64,000 nt of DNA from Peptoniphilaceae bacterium AMB_02 (GTDB lineage: Bacteria; Bacillota; Clostridia; Tissierellales; Peptoniphilaceae). Below the pieces are notes generated by a model. The model did no database searches, was not told the DNA's origin, and saw only the letters and a program-made list of their open reading frames with translations. This document shows, one piece after another, positions 37,308 to 45,647 of this stretch (its first letter is position 1; each line of letters begins with the position of its first letter). The stretch lies in assembly GCA_036321625.1 (NCBI GenBank), contig CP143259.1, forward strand, positions 1,166,001 through 1,230,000, given 5' to 3'. Made by a program: the position numbers and the translations under genes.

Positions 37308-37851
37308 AATACCCACTATTTACATAATTGTCAATCTTGGAAAGTCTTGGCGTAGAATCATATACACCTTTGGACTTCAAGATTTCTACTACTTCATCAT
37401 TAATGCTGTGAAGTATTGCCCTTTCATAATTTAAAATTACTATCTCAATTAGATTATTTATTCTTGAAGAATTTATAATTACGGGATAGGATATTATATT
37501 CTCTTTGTCAACAATTTTTAGTAACTCCAAAATTACTTTATCTTTTTCTATGTAATAATTACTAATCTTGCTTTTATTAACTTCAGTAGATTTTCTTTGC
37601 TTTTTTGTATTTAATGCATTATTTATCTTGACCCTATAATATTTTGCCATGACATTATAATACTGGTAATTATACATACATTTTTCAATACTGTTTAAAA
37701 CCTGAAATGGTTTCATGTTAAGATTCTCAATTAGGAGATAGTTTTCTAATAGAAAGTTTTTTTTGTTTAATTCGTCATTTTCCAATTTGTCGATTAGTTC
37801 ATTTCTCTTGGCAAAAAACACATCTAATACCTTCTTGTCATAGTCAAACAC
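37306..37851 (-). CDS. DUF6648-like protein
   Basis: A 181-residue helical protein. Segments such as DVFFAKRNELIDKL, NLNMKPFQVLNSIEKCMYNYQYYNVMAKYYR and a C-terminal RLSKIDNYVN match what I recall of the clostridial DUF6648 family. Function is unknown. The GTG at 37851 follows GAGGGTGATTAT and fits the family start better than the open frame reaching to 37911, which has no ribosome site. Last gene of the operon. Confidence 0.65.
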   Translation of the reverse strand: MFDYDKKVLDVFFAKRNELIDKLENDELNKKNFLLENYLLIENLNMKPFQVLNSIEKCMYNYQYYNVMAKYYRVKINNALNTKKQRKSTEVNKSKISNYYIEKDKVILELLKIVDKENIISYPVIINSSRINNLIEIVILNYERAILHSINDEVVEILKSKGVYDSTPRLSKIDNYVNSGY

Positions 37852-37928
37852 ATAATCACCCTCTTTCAGAAATAATAAGAGCACCAATGAAGATTGTACC
37901 AAGAACTTCAACGATGCTCTTAAAAATA

Positions 37929-38351
37929 TTAAACTTCTAATTCTACAGAGTTCTCTCTAAATTCTTCAGGCATTTCTTCAAGTGTTTTATTCATGCCCAT
38001 TAAAAACTCAACATTGAATTCTTTAGAGATTTTATTAAGTCTTTCTACTAGCACCAAGAAAGTGTCTAAGTTAAAGTTTATAATATCATATATACCGTCA
38101 ATGTATATTTTTTCGATATCATAATCTCTAGAAATTATTCCACATAAGAATCCATATAGTTCTTTAGAATTGGAAATGTCAAAATCTCTTGCATTAATAA
38201 GTCTTACTGTATGATCGAGGGTAAAAATATGTGAGTCATCCGTATCAATAAATGCTATGTTGCCATGTCCTTCTGCTTTGTCCTTATTGGCTCCATCGAT
38301 TAACCACTTAGTTTTTCCACTTCCCTCAGGTCCTAAAACAAATTTTACCAT
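37929..38351 (-). CDS. small P-loop ATP-binding protein
   Basis: A 140-residue protein with a clear Walker A at the N-terminus, GPEGSGKT (residues 7-14), and a probable Walker B in IEKIYIDGIYD. It lacks a helicase or motor domain and has no membrane span. Related small proteins are found next to DUF6648-type genes in clostridia, to my recollection, but no function is known. The ribosome site is GGTGGAGATTTAAA. Confidence 0.7.
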   Translation of the reverse strand: MVKFVLGPEGSGKTKWLIDGANKDKAEGHGNIAFIDTDDSHIFTLDHTVRLINARDFDISNSKELYGFLCGIISRDYDIEKIYIDGIYDIINFNLDTFLVLVERLNKISKEFNVEFLMGMNKTLEEMPEEFRENSVELEV

Positions 38352-38398
38352 TTTAAATCTCCACCTTTCGAATTCAATATTATTTAGTCTTTCTATTA

Positions 38399-39328
38399 TT
38401 ATACCTCTTTTGGAACTAAATAATCAAATAAATCGCCTTGATAGAAATTATTCAGTTCCATAATATTAATTATTTCATCTTGTATTTTCCACCAACTAGT
38501 CGACCAATTTGAAAATAAGCTATCTTCCAATGGCGATCTACCAATCAGTCTTTGGACAACTACTTCAGGGGATAAATACCTTAGAAACAAAATAACTCTT
38601 TCTATATACTCTTCTTTACTGATTAAGTCTAGTTTATGGTCAAGGTATTGTTTTCCGAATTCAGTATTCTTAAGGATATACAGTGCATGAAGTTTTATTT
38701 GATCAACTTTTAAAGCTGATACAATCTTAGAAGTCTCAATTGTATCTAATATTTCGTCTCCCGGTAAACCAATTAAAACATGAGTACAAATATCAATACC
38801 ATGTGATTTACACCTGTTAACAGCATCTATAAACTCAGCTAAACCATGTCCCCTATTTATTCGGTTTAGTACCTTATAATTAGAAGTTTGAAGTCCAATT
38901 TCCATAACTATATCCAAATCATATTCAAGCTTAATTCGATTTAAAAAAGCAAGCTGATCATTCGTAATACAATCAGGTCTGGTTGATATATAGATTGCAA
39001 CAATATCATCGGATATCGAAGAATAAATTGATTCTTTAAAAATACTAAAACTCATATAAGTATTTGTGTAGTTTTGGAAATAAGCTATAAATTTATTCGA
39101 GTTGTATTTTTTTGATATATATTCTTTATTGGTTTTTAATTGATTTTTTACATCCATAGCAGGATCTAAATTTTCAAAAGATCCTCCTTCTTCACCACAA
39201 AAATGACAGCCTATATTTTCCTCATCTCTGTTGGGACATGTACCGCTTAATTTTATCGGTAATTTATAAACCTTTTCACCATAACGTTTTAGAAGATAAT
39301 CAGAGTATTTATTGTATCTAATTTTCAT
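38399..39328 (-). CDS. TIGR01212-family radical SAM protein (YtqA/YhcC-like)
   Basis: A 309-residue radical SAM enzyme. The cluster ligands lie in the family pattern CPNRDEENIGCHFCGEEGG, with the three cysteines widely spaced as in TIGR01212 rather than CxxxCxxC. SAM-binding and barrel motifs such as IYISTRPDCI and MEIGLQT are present. The substrate of the family is not settled. It overlaps the upstream peroxiredoxin by 11 nt. Confidence 0.88.
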   Translation of the reverse strand: MKIRYNKYSDYLLKRYGEKVYKLPIKLSGTCPNRDEENIGCHFCGEEGGSFENLDPAMDVKNQLKTNKEYISKKYNSNKFIAYFQNYTNTYMSFSIFKESIYSSISDDIVAIYISTRPDCITNDQLAFLNRIKLEYDLDIVMEIGLQTSNYKVLNRINRGHGLAEFIDAVNRCKSHGIDICTHVLIGLPGDEILDTIETSKIVSALKVDQIKLHALYILKNTEFGKQYLDHKLDLISKEEYIERVILFLRYLSPEVVVQRLIGRSPLEDSLFSNWSTSWWKIQDEIINIMELNNFYQGDLFDYLVPKEV

Positions 39329-39764
39329 TTTCTTTCATAAAGTCGAGTACTTCTTTGGCATGACCTTTTGCTTTTACTTTTCTAAATTCTTTGATTAGAT
39401 TTACGTCTTTATCGAATATAAATGTAGACCTCTCAGTCCCCAAGGCTGTCTTCCCAAACATATTTTTTTCTTTTATTACTTTTAGTTCAGCATGTAATAA
39501 CCTTTCAGGATCACTTAATAGCTCAACTTTTAAATCATGCTTATTGATAAAATTAACATGAGATTTGACAGTATCCTTGCTGATGCCTACAATAGTTGTT
39601 TCCAGCTTTTTAAAATCTTCTATGAGTTCACTGAACTCTTTAGCCTCACTGGTTCAACCCGGTGTATTATCTTTTGGGTAGAAGAATAACACCAAATTTG
39701 TACCCTTATAATAATTTAAGCTCCTAATTTCATTGTCTTGATTCAATAATTCTATGTCTTTCAT
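39318..39764 (-). CDS. selenocysteine-containing peroxiredoxin (Bcp type), TGA-recoded
   Basis: A complete 148-residue thioredoxin-fold peroxiredoxin when the in-frame TGA at 39654-39656 is read as selenocysteine (residue 37). The active site is then YPKDNTPG-U-TSEAKEF, where U takes the exact place of the peroxidatic Cys of Bcp/PrxQ enzymes. The conserved Arg is R112 in GTERSTFIFD. The frame is intact on both sides of the TGA and the rest is well conserved. There is no cysteine in the chain, so it would be a one-Sec enzyme that reduces peroxides with an external thiol donor. The ATG follows GGGAGG and overlaps the HAD stop (ATGA); the 3' end overlaps the radical SAM gene by 11 nt. Confidence 0.88.
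39620..39643 (-). promoter_or_regulatory. candidate bacterial SECIS hairpin
   Basis: Downstream of the TGA on the minus strand, GAGTTC pairs with GAACTC around an AGT loop, and CTA/TAG below an asymmetric AA/A bulge lengthens the stem. The loop begins 22 nt after the TGA and contains a G, within the range described for bacterial SECIS elements recognised by SelB. It lies inside the coding frame, as is normal in bacteria. Confidence 0.7.
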
Positions 39765-40600
39765 AGAGCCTCCCAATTTGGAAATATCTTACTTAGCTCG
39801 TGGAAAATACCTTCATTGTCATTTGAATACATAGAGATTCTATCAGCACTTGATATTGCTTCTGGTTGTGCGTTTTTCATGGCTATACCAAGACCGGAGT
39901 TTTTAAGCATGGTGATATCATTAACTTCATCTCCAAAAGCTATTATCTCCTCCAGTTTTATATTTTTATAACGCGCCAAACGCTCAATAGCAGACCACTT
40001 ACATACACCGTGTTTCATGACTTCTAAAATACCATGTGTAGATTTCTTAGAAGACATAATATGAGTTGTAATCTGATTAGGGAATAATTCGTTTATTCTT
40101 TTCTCTAATTCTTCCAATTTTTCAGTATAATCAGTAAACACAACCGACAGAACCGATGCTACCTGAAAAGGATCACAGAAGTATCCGACCCTATTTAAGT
40201 CCCTAACTATTGTATTTTCGAATTGACTTATATCGTGATCTTCAACCACTAATAAATCAGAACCTTCTCTAAGGGCATCTATATAAACAAGTGCATTCAT
40301 ATCTTTAGTTTTACCTGTTTCAATGATACCTGATACAATATCAATATCTATATATTCAGTAAACAGAGCTTTTTCTAAATAAGCATCATAAATAGCGGCA
40401 CCGTTATTTGCAATGATTATCCTATTATCTGTTAATCCTCTGGTTAACAATTTTGCAAAATCATAATGCCTACCTGTGGCTATAACAATTTCAACGCCTT
40501 CATAAGATAATTTGTTCAGTATATTTGCAGTATTAATGTCAATGGACTTATCGGATCTAAGCAGTGTTCCATCTAAGTCCAAACAAATCATTTTATACAA
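39761..40600 (-). CDS. Cof-type HAD hydrolase
   Basis: A 279-residue HAD phosphatase. Motif I is LDLDGTLL, motif II IATGRHYD, and motifs III/IV FGDEVNDITML. The start is probably the TTG at 40600, which gives the family-typical MYK-MICLDLDGT and lies 4 nt after GGGGTGG; an ATG at 40591 is the alternative. The substrate is unknown. Its stop overlaps the peroxiredoxin start. Confidence 0.87.
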   Translation of the reverse strand: MYKMICLDLDGTLLRSDKSIDINTANILNKLSYEGVEIVIATGRHYDFAKLLTRGLTDNRIIIANNGAAIYDAYLEKALFTEYIDIDIVSGIIETGKTKDMNALVYIDALREGSDLLVVEDHDISQFENTIVRDLNRVGYFCDPFQVASVLSVVFTDYTEKLEELEKRINELFPNQITTHIMSSKKSTHGILEVMKHGVCKWSAIERLARYKNIKLEEIIAFGDEVNDITMLKNSGLGIAMKNAQPEAISSADRISMYSNDNEGIFHELSKIFPNWEAL

Positions 40601-40622
40601 AATACCACCCCTAAGTGGACAT

Positions 40623-40970
40623 CTATTCCGTTTCTAATTCTTCATCATCTCCGAAAATTTCAAAGAACATTCTGGATACCTCATCAAACTCTTCGTCAGA
40701 TTCGATATTTTCAAGGGTGAAGTCTCCACTATCATCACCATTCTCAAGATACCTATAAAGAAGTACCTGTTCATCATCAATTGTTACAAGTGCAATATAT
40801 TCTTTATCATGCAAATCGAATATACCAAGCACTACGCATTCCAATTCACTGTCGTCGTTTAATGTTAACATTATCGTCTCTATATCTTCAAAATCTTGAT
40901 CAAAATGATCGTGGTCACAACCCATTTCTGCACAATTGTGATTATTTAACTTTTTGTCATCGTTTTTCAT
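40623..40970 (-). CDS. DUF1292-family protein (YrzB-like)
   Basis: A 115-residue, very acidic protein. The core (TIMLTLNDDSELECVVLGIF...EYIALVTIDDEQVLLYRY) matches DUF1292. The N-terminal 28 residues have HNCAEMGCDHDHFD, a His/Cys-rich stretch that could bind a metal. Good ribosome site (GAGGAGG). First gene of the operon that includes the selenoprotein. Function is unknown. Confidence 0.82.
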   Translation of the reverse strand: MKNDDKKLNNHNCAEMGCDHDHFDQDFEDIETIMLTLNDDSELECVVLGIFDLHDKEYIALVTIDDEQVLLYRYLENGDDSGDFTLENIESDEEFDEVSRMFFEIFGDDEELETE

Positions 40971-41044
40971 TTTAAAACCTCCTCATACATAATAAATACC
41001 CAAAGTTTAAAAAATATATACATAAATTAAATAGAAGGTTAAAA

Positions 41045-41794
41045 TTAATAGAATTTTTCTACTTTATAATCCTTTTGAAGTTCAATGGTTTTATTTAGGT
41101 ATAATTCTTGTTGTTTAATAGCGGTATATTGTTTTAACATATCTTCCTTAGCTTCCTCAAATGTTATAGTAGATGGTTCTTTTCTATCGTTTACTTTAAT
41201 AATATGGTAGCCAAACTGAGTTTTTACAGGATCAGAAATGGTACCTATTTCGATCTCTTGACAAACATCATCAAATTCTTTAACCATTTGTCCTGGAGAG
41301 AAAGTACCTAAGTTACCGCCTGCTTCTTTTGAAGGACAATTGGATAATTCTTTAGCTAGATTTTCAAAAGACTCACCTGCTTCTATTCTGACCTTAATTT
41401 TTTTAGCTTCATCTTCTGATTCTACTAAAATATGTGAAGCATTCATCTGCATTGGTCTTGTAAAATGTTGTTTATGGCTTTCATAGTACTCATTCAGTTC
41501 TTCATCGGTTATCTTTATATCTTTAAAAAGATTAGCAAGTGCAAATTGTTTTAAAATATTAATCTTTGCCAATTCAACTTCTTTTATATATGCAGGATCC
41601 TGGTCAAGTTTTTTAGCAATTGCATCTAGATAAAGCAACTCTTGATTGACAAGTTCATCAGTAATTTTACTGAAACCTTCTTCATTACTAAACTGAATTC
41701 TAGCTTCAGGACTTAACATATTAATAAAGTTTTGTACATCATCCTGAGTAATCTCTAAATTTTCTACTTTTGCTCTAATATTATCTGTTGTCAT
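41045..41794 (-). CDS. cytoplasmic parvulin-type peptidyl-prolyl isomerase
   Basis: A 249-residue PrsA/SurA-like protein without a signal peptide or lipobox. An N-terminal SurA-like helical chaperone region (about residues 1-105) is followed by a parvulin domain with MNASHILVESEDEAKKI, GNLGTFSPGQMV and TQFGYHIIKV. Most relatives are exported; this version should work inside the cell. It lies 11 nt after the CvfB-like gene. Confidence 0.85.
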   Translation of the reverse strand: MTTDNIRAKVENLEITQDDVQNFINMLSPEARIQFSNEEGFSKITDELVNQELLYLDAIAKKLDQDPAYIKEVELAKINILKQFALANLFKDIKITDEELNEYYESHKQHFTRPMQMNASHILVESEDEAKKIKVRIEAGESFENLAKELSNCPSKEAGGNLGTFSPGQMVKEFDDVCQEIEIGTISDPVKTQFGYHIIKVNDRKEPSTITFEEAKEDMLKQYTAIKQQELYLNKTIELQKDYKVEKFY

Positions 41795-41805
41795 ATTATT
41801 CTCCT

Positions 41806-42630
41806 CTATCTTTTTAATTTGATTCCATCATTGAAAAACTCAATTTTTTTATTTTTATATAGCTTTCCGATAGCTTTTTTAAAAGAAGACTTACTAATTC
41901 CAAAAGTTTTTCTAATTTCATTTGGACTGCTCTTGTCGTTAAAACGTAAAAATCCATCATTTTTAACTAGTTTAGAATAGATCTTATCTGCGTCATCATC
42001 TATAACCATGTGGGCTCTATCCCTTAAAGACAGATTTAATTTACCATCATCTGTAATAGATATAACTCTAGCTCTTAAAGATTCTCCTTCTGTAACAACA
42101 CCTAATAAATCTTTATTGTGTACGAGCCCATCGTATTTATTATCCACAGCTACAAAAGCTCCATAGTCTCTATTTACGCCGTAAACAGTACCTGTTATCC
42201 AATCATTCTCTTTGTAACAATCATTAGGCACTAGGGATTCTTTAATTCTCATTGTGGCACATAATCTATTTGATTTGTCTACATAAAGTCCAAAAAGATA
42301 GTGCATTCCTTTATGTGGTTTAAAAGTGACTTCCTGGAATGGCAAAAATAAATCTTTTTCTAAACCCCAGTCAAGAAAAATTCCTATCTTTGAAATTTCT
42401 TTTACTTCTAAAACTTTCAGCTGGCCAAGTTCAATTAATGGCGTCTTCTTTGTTGCGATGTATTCACCGCGGTCAAAATTATAGACAAAAACATTAAGTT
42501 CTGTATCTATTATATCATCATTTCCTAACTCAGAAGCCGGAAGTAATAACTTTTTATTCTCAGAAGTTACTAATATTGCTCCTCTATTATTTTTTGTCTT
42601 AATTCTTGCTTTATAGCTTTTACCAAGCAT
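41806..42630 (-). CDS. CvfB/YitL-like S1-domain RNA-binding protein
   Basis: A 274-residue protein with tandem S1-type domains and a C-terminal winged helix. The segments LGQLKVLEVKEISKIGIFLDWGLEKDLFLPFQEV and GTVYGVNRDYGAFVAVDNKYDGLVHNKDL are S1 modules, and FGISKSSFKKAIGKLYK fits the winged helix. CvfB proteins bind RNA and affect virulence regulation in staphylococci; the role here is not known. Confidence 0.85.
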   Translation of the reverse strand: MLGKSYKARIKTKNNRGAILVTSENKKLLLPASELGNDDIIDTELNVFVYNFDRGEYIATKKTPLIELGQLKVLEVKEISKIGIFLDWGLEKDLFLPFQEVTFKPHKGMHYLFGLYVDKSNRLCATMRIKESLVPNDCYKENDWITGTVYGVNRDYGAFVAVDNKYDGLVHNKDLLGVVTEGESLRARVISITDDGKLNLSLRDRAHMVIDDDADKIYSKLVKNDGFLRFNDKSSPNEIRKTFGISKSSFKKAIGKLYKNKKIEFFNDGIKLKR

Positions 42631-42694
42631 TTGTTTCCTTCTTTCTTAATTCCTAATTTTGCAAATTTATTGGATTACTCCTTCAATAAGCAGT

Positions 42695-42724
42695 AATAAT
42701 AGCGATGATGTCATCGCTATTATT
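42695..42724. terminator. terminator at the end of the nqr operon
   Basis: A 30-bp near-perfect palindrome: AATAATAGCGATGA and its complement TCATCGCTATTATT around two bases. It touches the nqrF stop. The AT-rich lower stem replaces a strong T tail. Confidence 0.7.
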
Positions 42725-43820
42725 AGAATTTATCATAATATATTTTATCCTCAGTGATACCCTTAGCATTAAGGGATTCAACAATTGAATCAATCATAAC
42801 CGGACTACCACAGAGATATGCTGTATAATTTCCACCCTGTTCGACATACTTATCTATAGAATTATTAACTCTTCCTTTGTCTCCTTCCCAACCCATTTCA
42901 TCAGTTACTCTGGAAAGAGTCGGCATGAACTTGAAATCATATAATTGATTTTCCAATTCTTTAAGTTCATCAACCAGGAATAAATCTTCAGGTGTTTTAG
43001 CACCGAAATAGAATCTAGCCTTACGTTTTATGTCATTATCACGCATATGGTAAAGTATAGACAATATTGGTGCCATACCGGTTCCGGCAGCAACTAGAAT
43101 CATCTCACCACCGTCATCTTCATTGTAGTAGAAATCACCATAAGGCCCGTTTATATTTACAATATCATTTTCATTTAGATGATAGTGTACATAAGTAGTT
43201 GCAATACCACCTGTATAACCTATAAGGAGCTCTAAATGACCATGATCATTGGCTGAGGATGCTATTGAATACGCACGATAAACTTCTTCATCATTGCCTT
43301 CATAAGCAGGTGCCTTTAACTGAACATACTGACCCGGTTTAAATATAACTTCCTCTCCTTCAGGTAATTTGAATCTTAATTTTTTTATAGTTTCAGTCAT
43401 TTGTTCAACGGAAACTACAGTAGTGTCGAATTCCTTTACATTGAACAACTCTTCAGGTATTTTTATCGTAATGTCTTCTTTTACTTTGAGCTGACAAGAA
43501 AGTCTAGTGTTACTTTCAAGTTCTTCTTTGGTTAACCATGGAGTCTCAGTAGCAAGTACAGGACCACCGCCACTTAAGACTTTTACTTTACAATATCCAC
43601 ATGTGCCTTTCCCGCCACAAGCAGAAGGTATAAAAATCTTTTGATTGATTAGCGTAGATAAAAGAGATGATCCGGCTTCTATAAGCATGGGCTCTTCATC
43701 GTTTATCTTTAAGTTAACTTCACCATAGTCAGCAATATAATTATCAGCAAGTGTAAGTAGAATAGCAAGTATTGCCGATATTATTGAGACTACAGTTACT
43801 GTTAATAATATAGTATTCAT
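42723..43820 (-). CDS. nqrF: Na+-NQR-type subunit F (NADH dehydrogenase, flavin and iron-sulfur subunit)
   Basis: A 365-residue electron-input subunit. An N-terminal membrane span (residues 2-24) precedes a plant-type [2Fe-2S] domain with C68, C74, C77 and C109 (ACGGKGTCGYC...LSCQ). A ferredoxin-NADP reductase-like domain follows, with RAYSIASS for FAD and AAGTGMAPILSI for NADH. It is about 40 residues shorter than the well-studied Vibrio subunit. Last gene of the nqrBCDEF operon. Confidence 0.93.
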   Translation of the reverse strand: MNTILLTVTVVSIISAILAILLTLADNYIADYGEVNLKINDEEPMLIEAGSSLLSTLINQKIFIPSACGGKGTCGYCKVKVLSGGGPVLATETPWLTKEELESNTRLSCQLKVKEDITIKIPEELFNVKEFDTTVVSVEQMTETIKKLRFKLPEGEEVIFKPGQYVQLKAPAYEGNDEEVYRAYSIASSANDHGHLELLIGYTGGIATTYVHYHLNENDIVNINGPYGDFYYNEDDGGEMILVAAGTGMAPILSILYHMRDNDIKRKARFYFGAKTPEDLFLVDELKELENQLYDFKFMPTLSRVTDEMGWEGDKGRVNNSIDKYVEQGGNYTAYLCGSPVMIDSIVESLNAKGITEDKIYYDKF

Positions 43821-43828
43821 ATAGCCTC

Positions 43829-44419
43829 CTATGATATTTGAACTATTCCTGAGAATCCAATAAATGCCATTGCCATTATACCGGTAATAATAAGTGTAAT
43901 AGCAGATCCTCGTAACCCGGCAGGAAGAGTCGCTTCATTTATCCTTGATCTGATACCCGCCATAGAAACAATAGCCAGAGCCCATCCTACACCTGATCCA
44001 AGTCCAAAGAAAGCTGTTTGTAGGAAGTTGTAACCTCTAATAACCATAAATAATGAAACTCCCAGTATAGCACAGTTTACAGTGATTAATGGTAAGAAAA
44101 TTCCAAGAGCATAGTATAGATTTGGTAGATATCTCTCCAAAATCATCTCTATCAACTGTACAAAGGCTGCAATTATTAAAATGAAAATAATAAATCTTAA
44201 ATATTCTAAACCAAATGGTAATAGAATATAGTAATATACCAAGTAGTTTAAAATTGTAGTAAATGTTAGTACAAAAGTAACTGCAATACCCAATCCTAGT
44301 GCTGTAGGAACCTCTTTAGATACAGCTATAAAAGAACACATACCTAAAAAGTTACTAAATATCATATTACTGGTGAATATTGACGCGAAAAATATAACCA
44401 TTGGATGAACATCAATCAT
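43829..44419 (-). CDS. nqrE: Na+-NQR-type subunit E
   Basis: A 196-residue integral membrane subunit with six predicted spans. It carries SNMIFSNFLGMCSFIAVSKE near the N-terminus and ITVNCAILGVSLF in the middle, the symmetry-related segments that, with NqrD, bind an intramembrane iron centre through cysteines. Homologous to RnfA. It overlaps nqrD by 4 nt. Confidence 0.93.
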   Translation of the reverse strand: MIDVHPMVIFFASIFTSNMIFSNFLGMCSFIAVSKEVPTALGLGIAVTFVLTFTTILNYLVYYYILLPFGLEYLRFIIFILIIAAFVQLIEMILERYLPNLYYALGIFLPLITVNCAILGVSLFMVIRGYNFLQTAFFGLGSGVGWALAIVSMAGIRSRINEATLPAGLRGSAITLIITGIMAMAFIGFSGIVQIS

Positions 44420-45039
44420 TTCGTACTAACCCCCTTCTCCTTAGAAATCTTATACTCGGTTGCAATCCATATAATAAGAGCCAATATGAAAAATGCACCC
44501 GGCGGCATTATCATCATAGTCCAAGCTGTCCAATTAGCAGGAGTAACATTAAAACCAAACATAGTACCAAAGCCTAAGAATTCTCTAACTACAGCTATAA
44601 TCATCAGTACAGCGGTGTATCCCAAACCGGCTGCAGCACCGTCTATTAAAGAAGCAATCGGTGGATTAGAAATAGCAAATGCTTCAGCTCTACCCATTAT
44701 AATACAGTTTGTTATTATAAGTCCTACATAAGGACCTAGAGCTTTACTCATCTCAGGCATATAAGCTTGTAGGAAAATATCAACTATAATAACATAAACT
44801 GATATAATAAGCACTTGAATCATCATTCTAATATGACCAGGTGTACGATCTTTAAGCAGTGAAACGGTGAAGGATGATAATGCAGTTACAAATGTTAAAG
44901 CAATTCCCATTATTAACGAGTTTAGCATTAAGTTTGTTACAGCAAGAGCTGAACAAATTCCTATAACCTGAAATACTATCGGGTTTTCAACAGCTAAACC
45001 ATCTTTCATTATCTTTTTAGGGTTTAATTTTTTTGCCAT
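44416..45039 (-). CDS. nqrD: Na+-NQR-type subunit D
   Basis: A 207-residue membrane subunit with about six spans. NPIVFQVIGICSALAVTNLM and LIITNCIIMGRAEAFA carry the conserved cysteines that face those of NqrE. Homologous to RnfE. Overlaps nqrC by 1 nt. Confidence 0.93.
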   Translation of the reverse strand: MAKKLNPKKIMKDGLAVENPIVFQVIGICSALAVTNLMLNSLIMGIALTFVTALSSFTVSLLKDRTPGHIRMMIQVLIISVYVIIVDIFLQAYMPEMSKALGPYVGLIITNCIIMGRAEAFAISNPPIASLIDGAAAGLGYTAVLMIIAVVREFLGFGTMFGFNVTPANWTAWTMMIMPPGAFFILALIIWIATEYKISKEKGVSTK

Positions 45040-45647
45040 TATTCAACTCCACCTCCCGATATAAACTCAATTAAATCTTGATTAAGCATATTTTTGACAA
45101 AAGTAGAAGTTTGAGTAGCTCCGGCAATGGCATCAATATTTCCTCCAGGTGCCGGTCTATTTACAATTATTTCATCACCGACTTTATTGGTGATATCTAC
45201 ATTTCTAAACTGTTCTTTATAGGGGGCTTCTCCAATTCTTCCGCCAAGACCGGGAGTCTCGGCTTGATTAATAAACTCTATACCGGTTAAATGTTTTAGA
45301 TCTTTGTCTACTCCAATATATCCATCTATACTACCCCAAAGCCCAGGTCCATCAAATGGAACTGCGTAAGCTTTTGTTTCGTTGCCTTCTTTGAGAACGT
45401 AAACGACTTTATCTTCCTTATATTTTTTTTCTTCAATATTCTCTTCAAATTTTTTAGAGACTTCTTCAACGGAATCAGATTCGTCGTACATATCAAAGAC
45501 ATAGAGGATTTTTCTGTGAAGTTCAACTTTTTTATTTAATTCTATAGCAGCTTTTGACGTCTGGTTTAAAAAGGATAGTACCAAGGTAAAGACAGCTGTT
45601 ACCAAGACCATAAAAACTACAGGATAAACAAAAGATTTCTTTTTCAT
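45039..45647 (-). CDS. nqrC: Na+-NQR-type subunit C, covalent FMN
   Basis: A 202-residue protein with one N-terminal membrane span and a soluble flavin-binding domain. The flavinylation motif D172-AIAGA-T178 matches the ApbE target pattern DxxxGAT, so T178 should carry covalent FMN. It is about 55 residues shorter than Vibrio NqrC and near RnfG in size. Overlaps nqrB by 4 nt. Confidence 0.9.
   Translation of the reverse strand: MKKKSFVYPVVFMVLVTAVFTLVLSFLNQTSKAAIELNKKVELHRKILYVFDMYDESDSVEEVSKKFEENIEEKKYKEDKVVYVLKEGNETKAYAVPFDGPGLWGSIDGYIGVDKDLKHLTGIEFINQAETPGLGGRIGEAPYKEQFRNVDITNKVGDEIIVNRPAPGGNIDAIAGATQTSTFVKNMLNQDLIEFISGGGVE

Noticed and set aside
39329-39653. Peroxiredoxin as a decayed pseudogene with a nonsense mutation
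   Set aside because: Only one stop is present, it is TGA, it falls exactly on the peroxidatic residue, the rest of the frame is intact, and a SECIS-like hairpin follows.
39654-39668. A 13-nt match (TTGAACCAGTGAG) between the peroxiredoxin TGA region and the PyrR-like loop of the pyrB leader
   Set aside because: In the peroxiredoxin the bases encode the conserved active-site residues and no flanking complementary arms form a PyrR-type hairpin. Chance similarity is enough.
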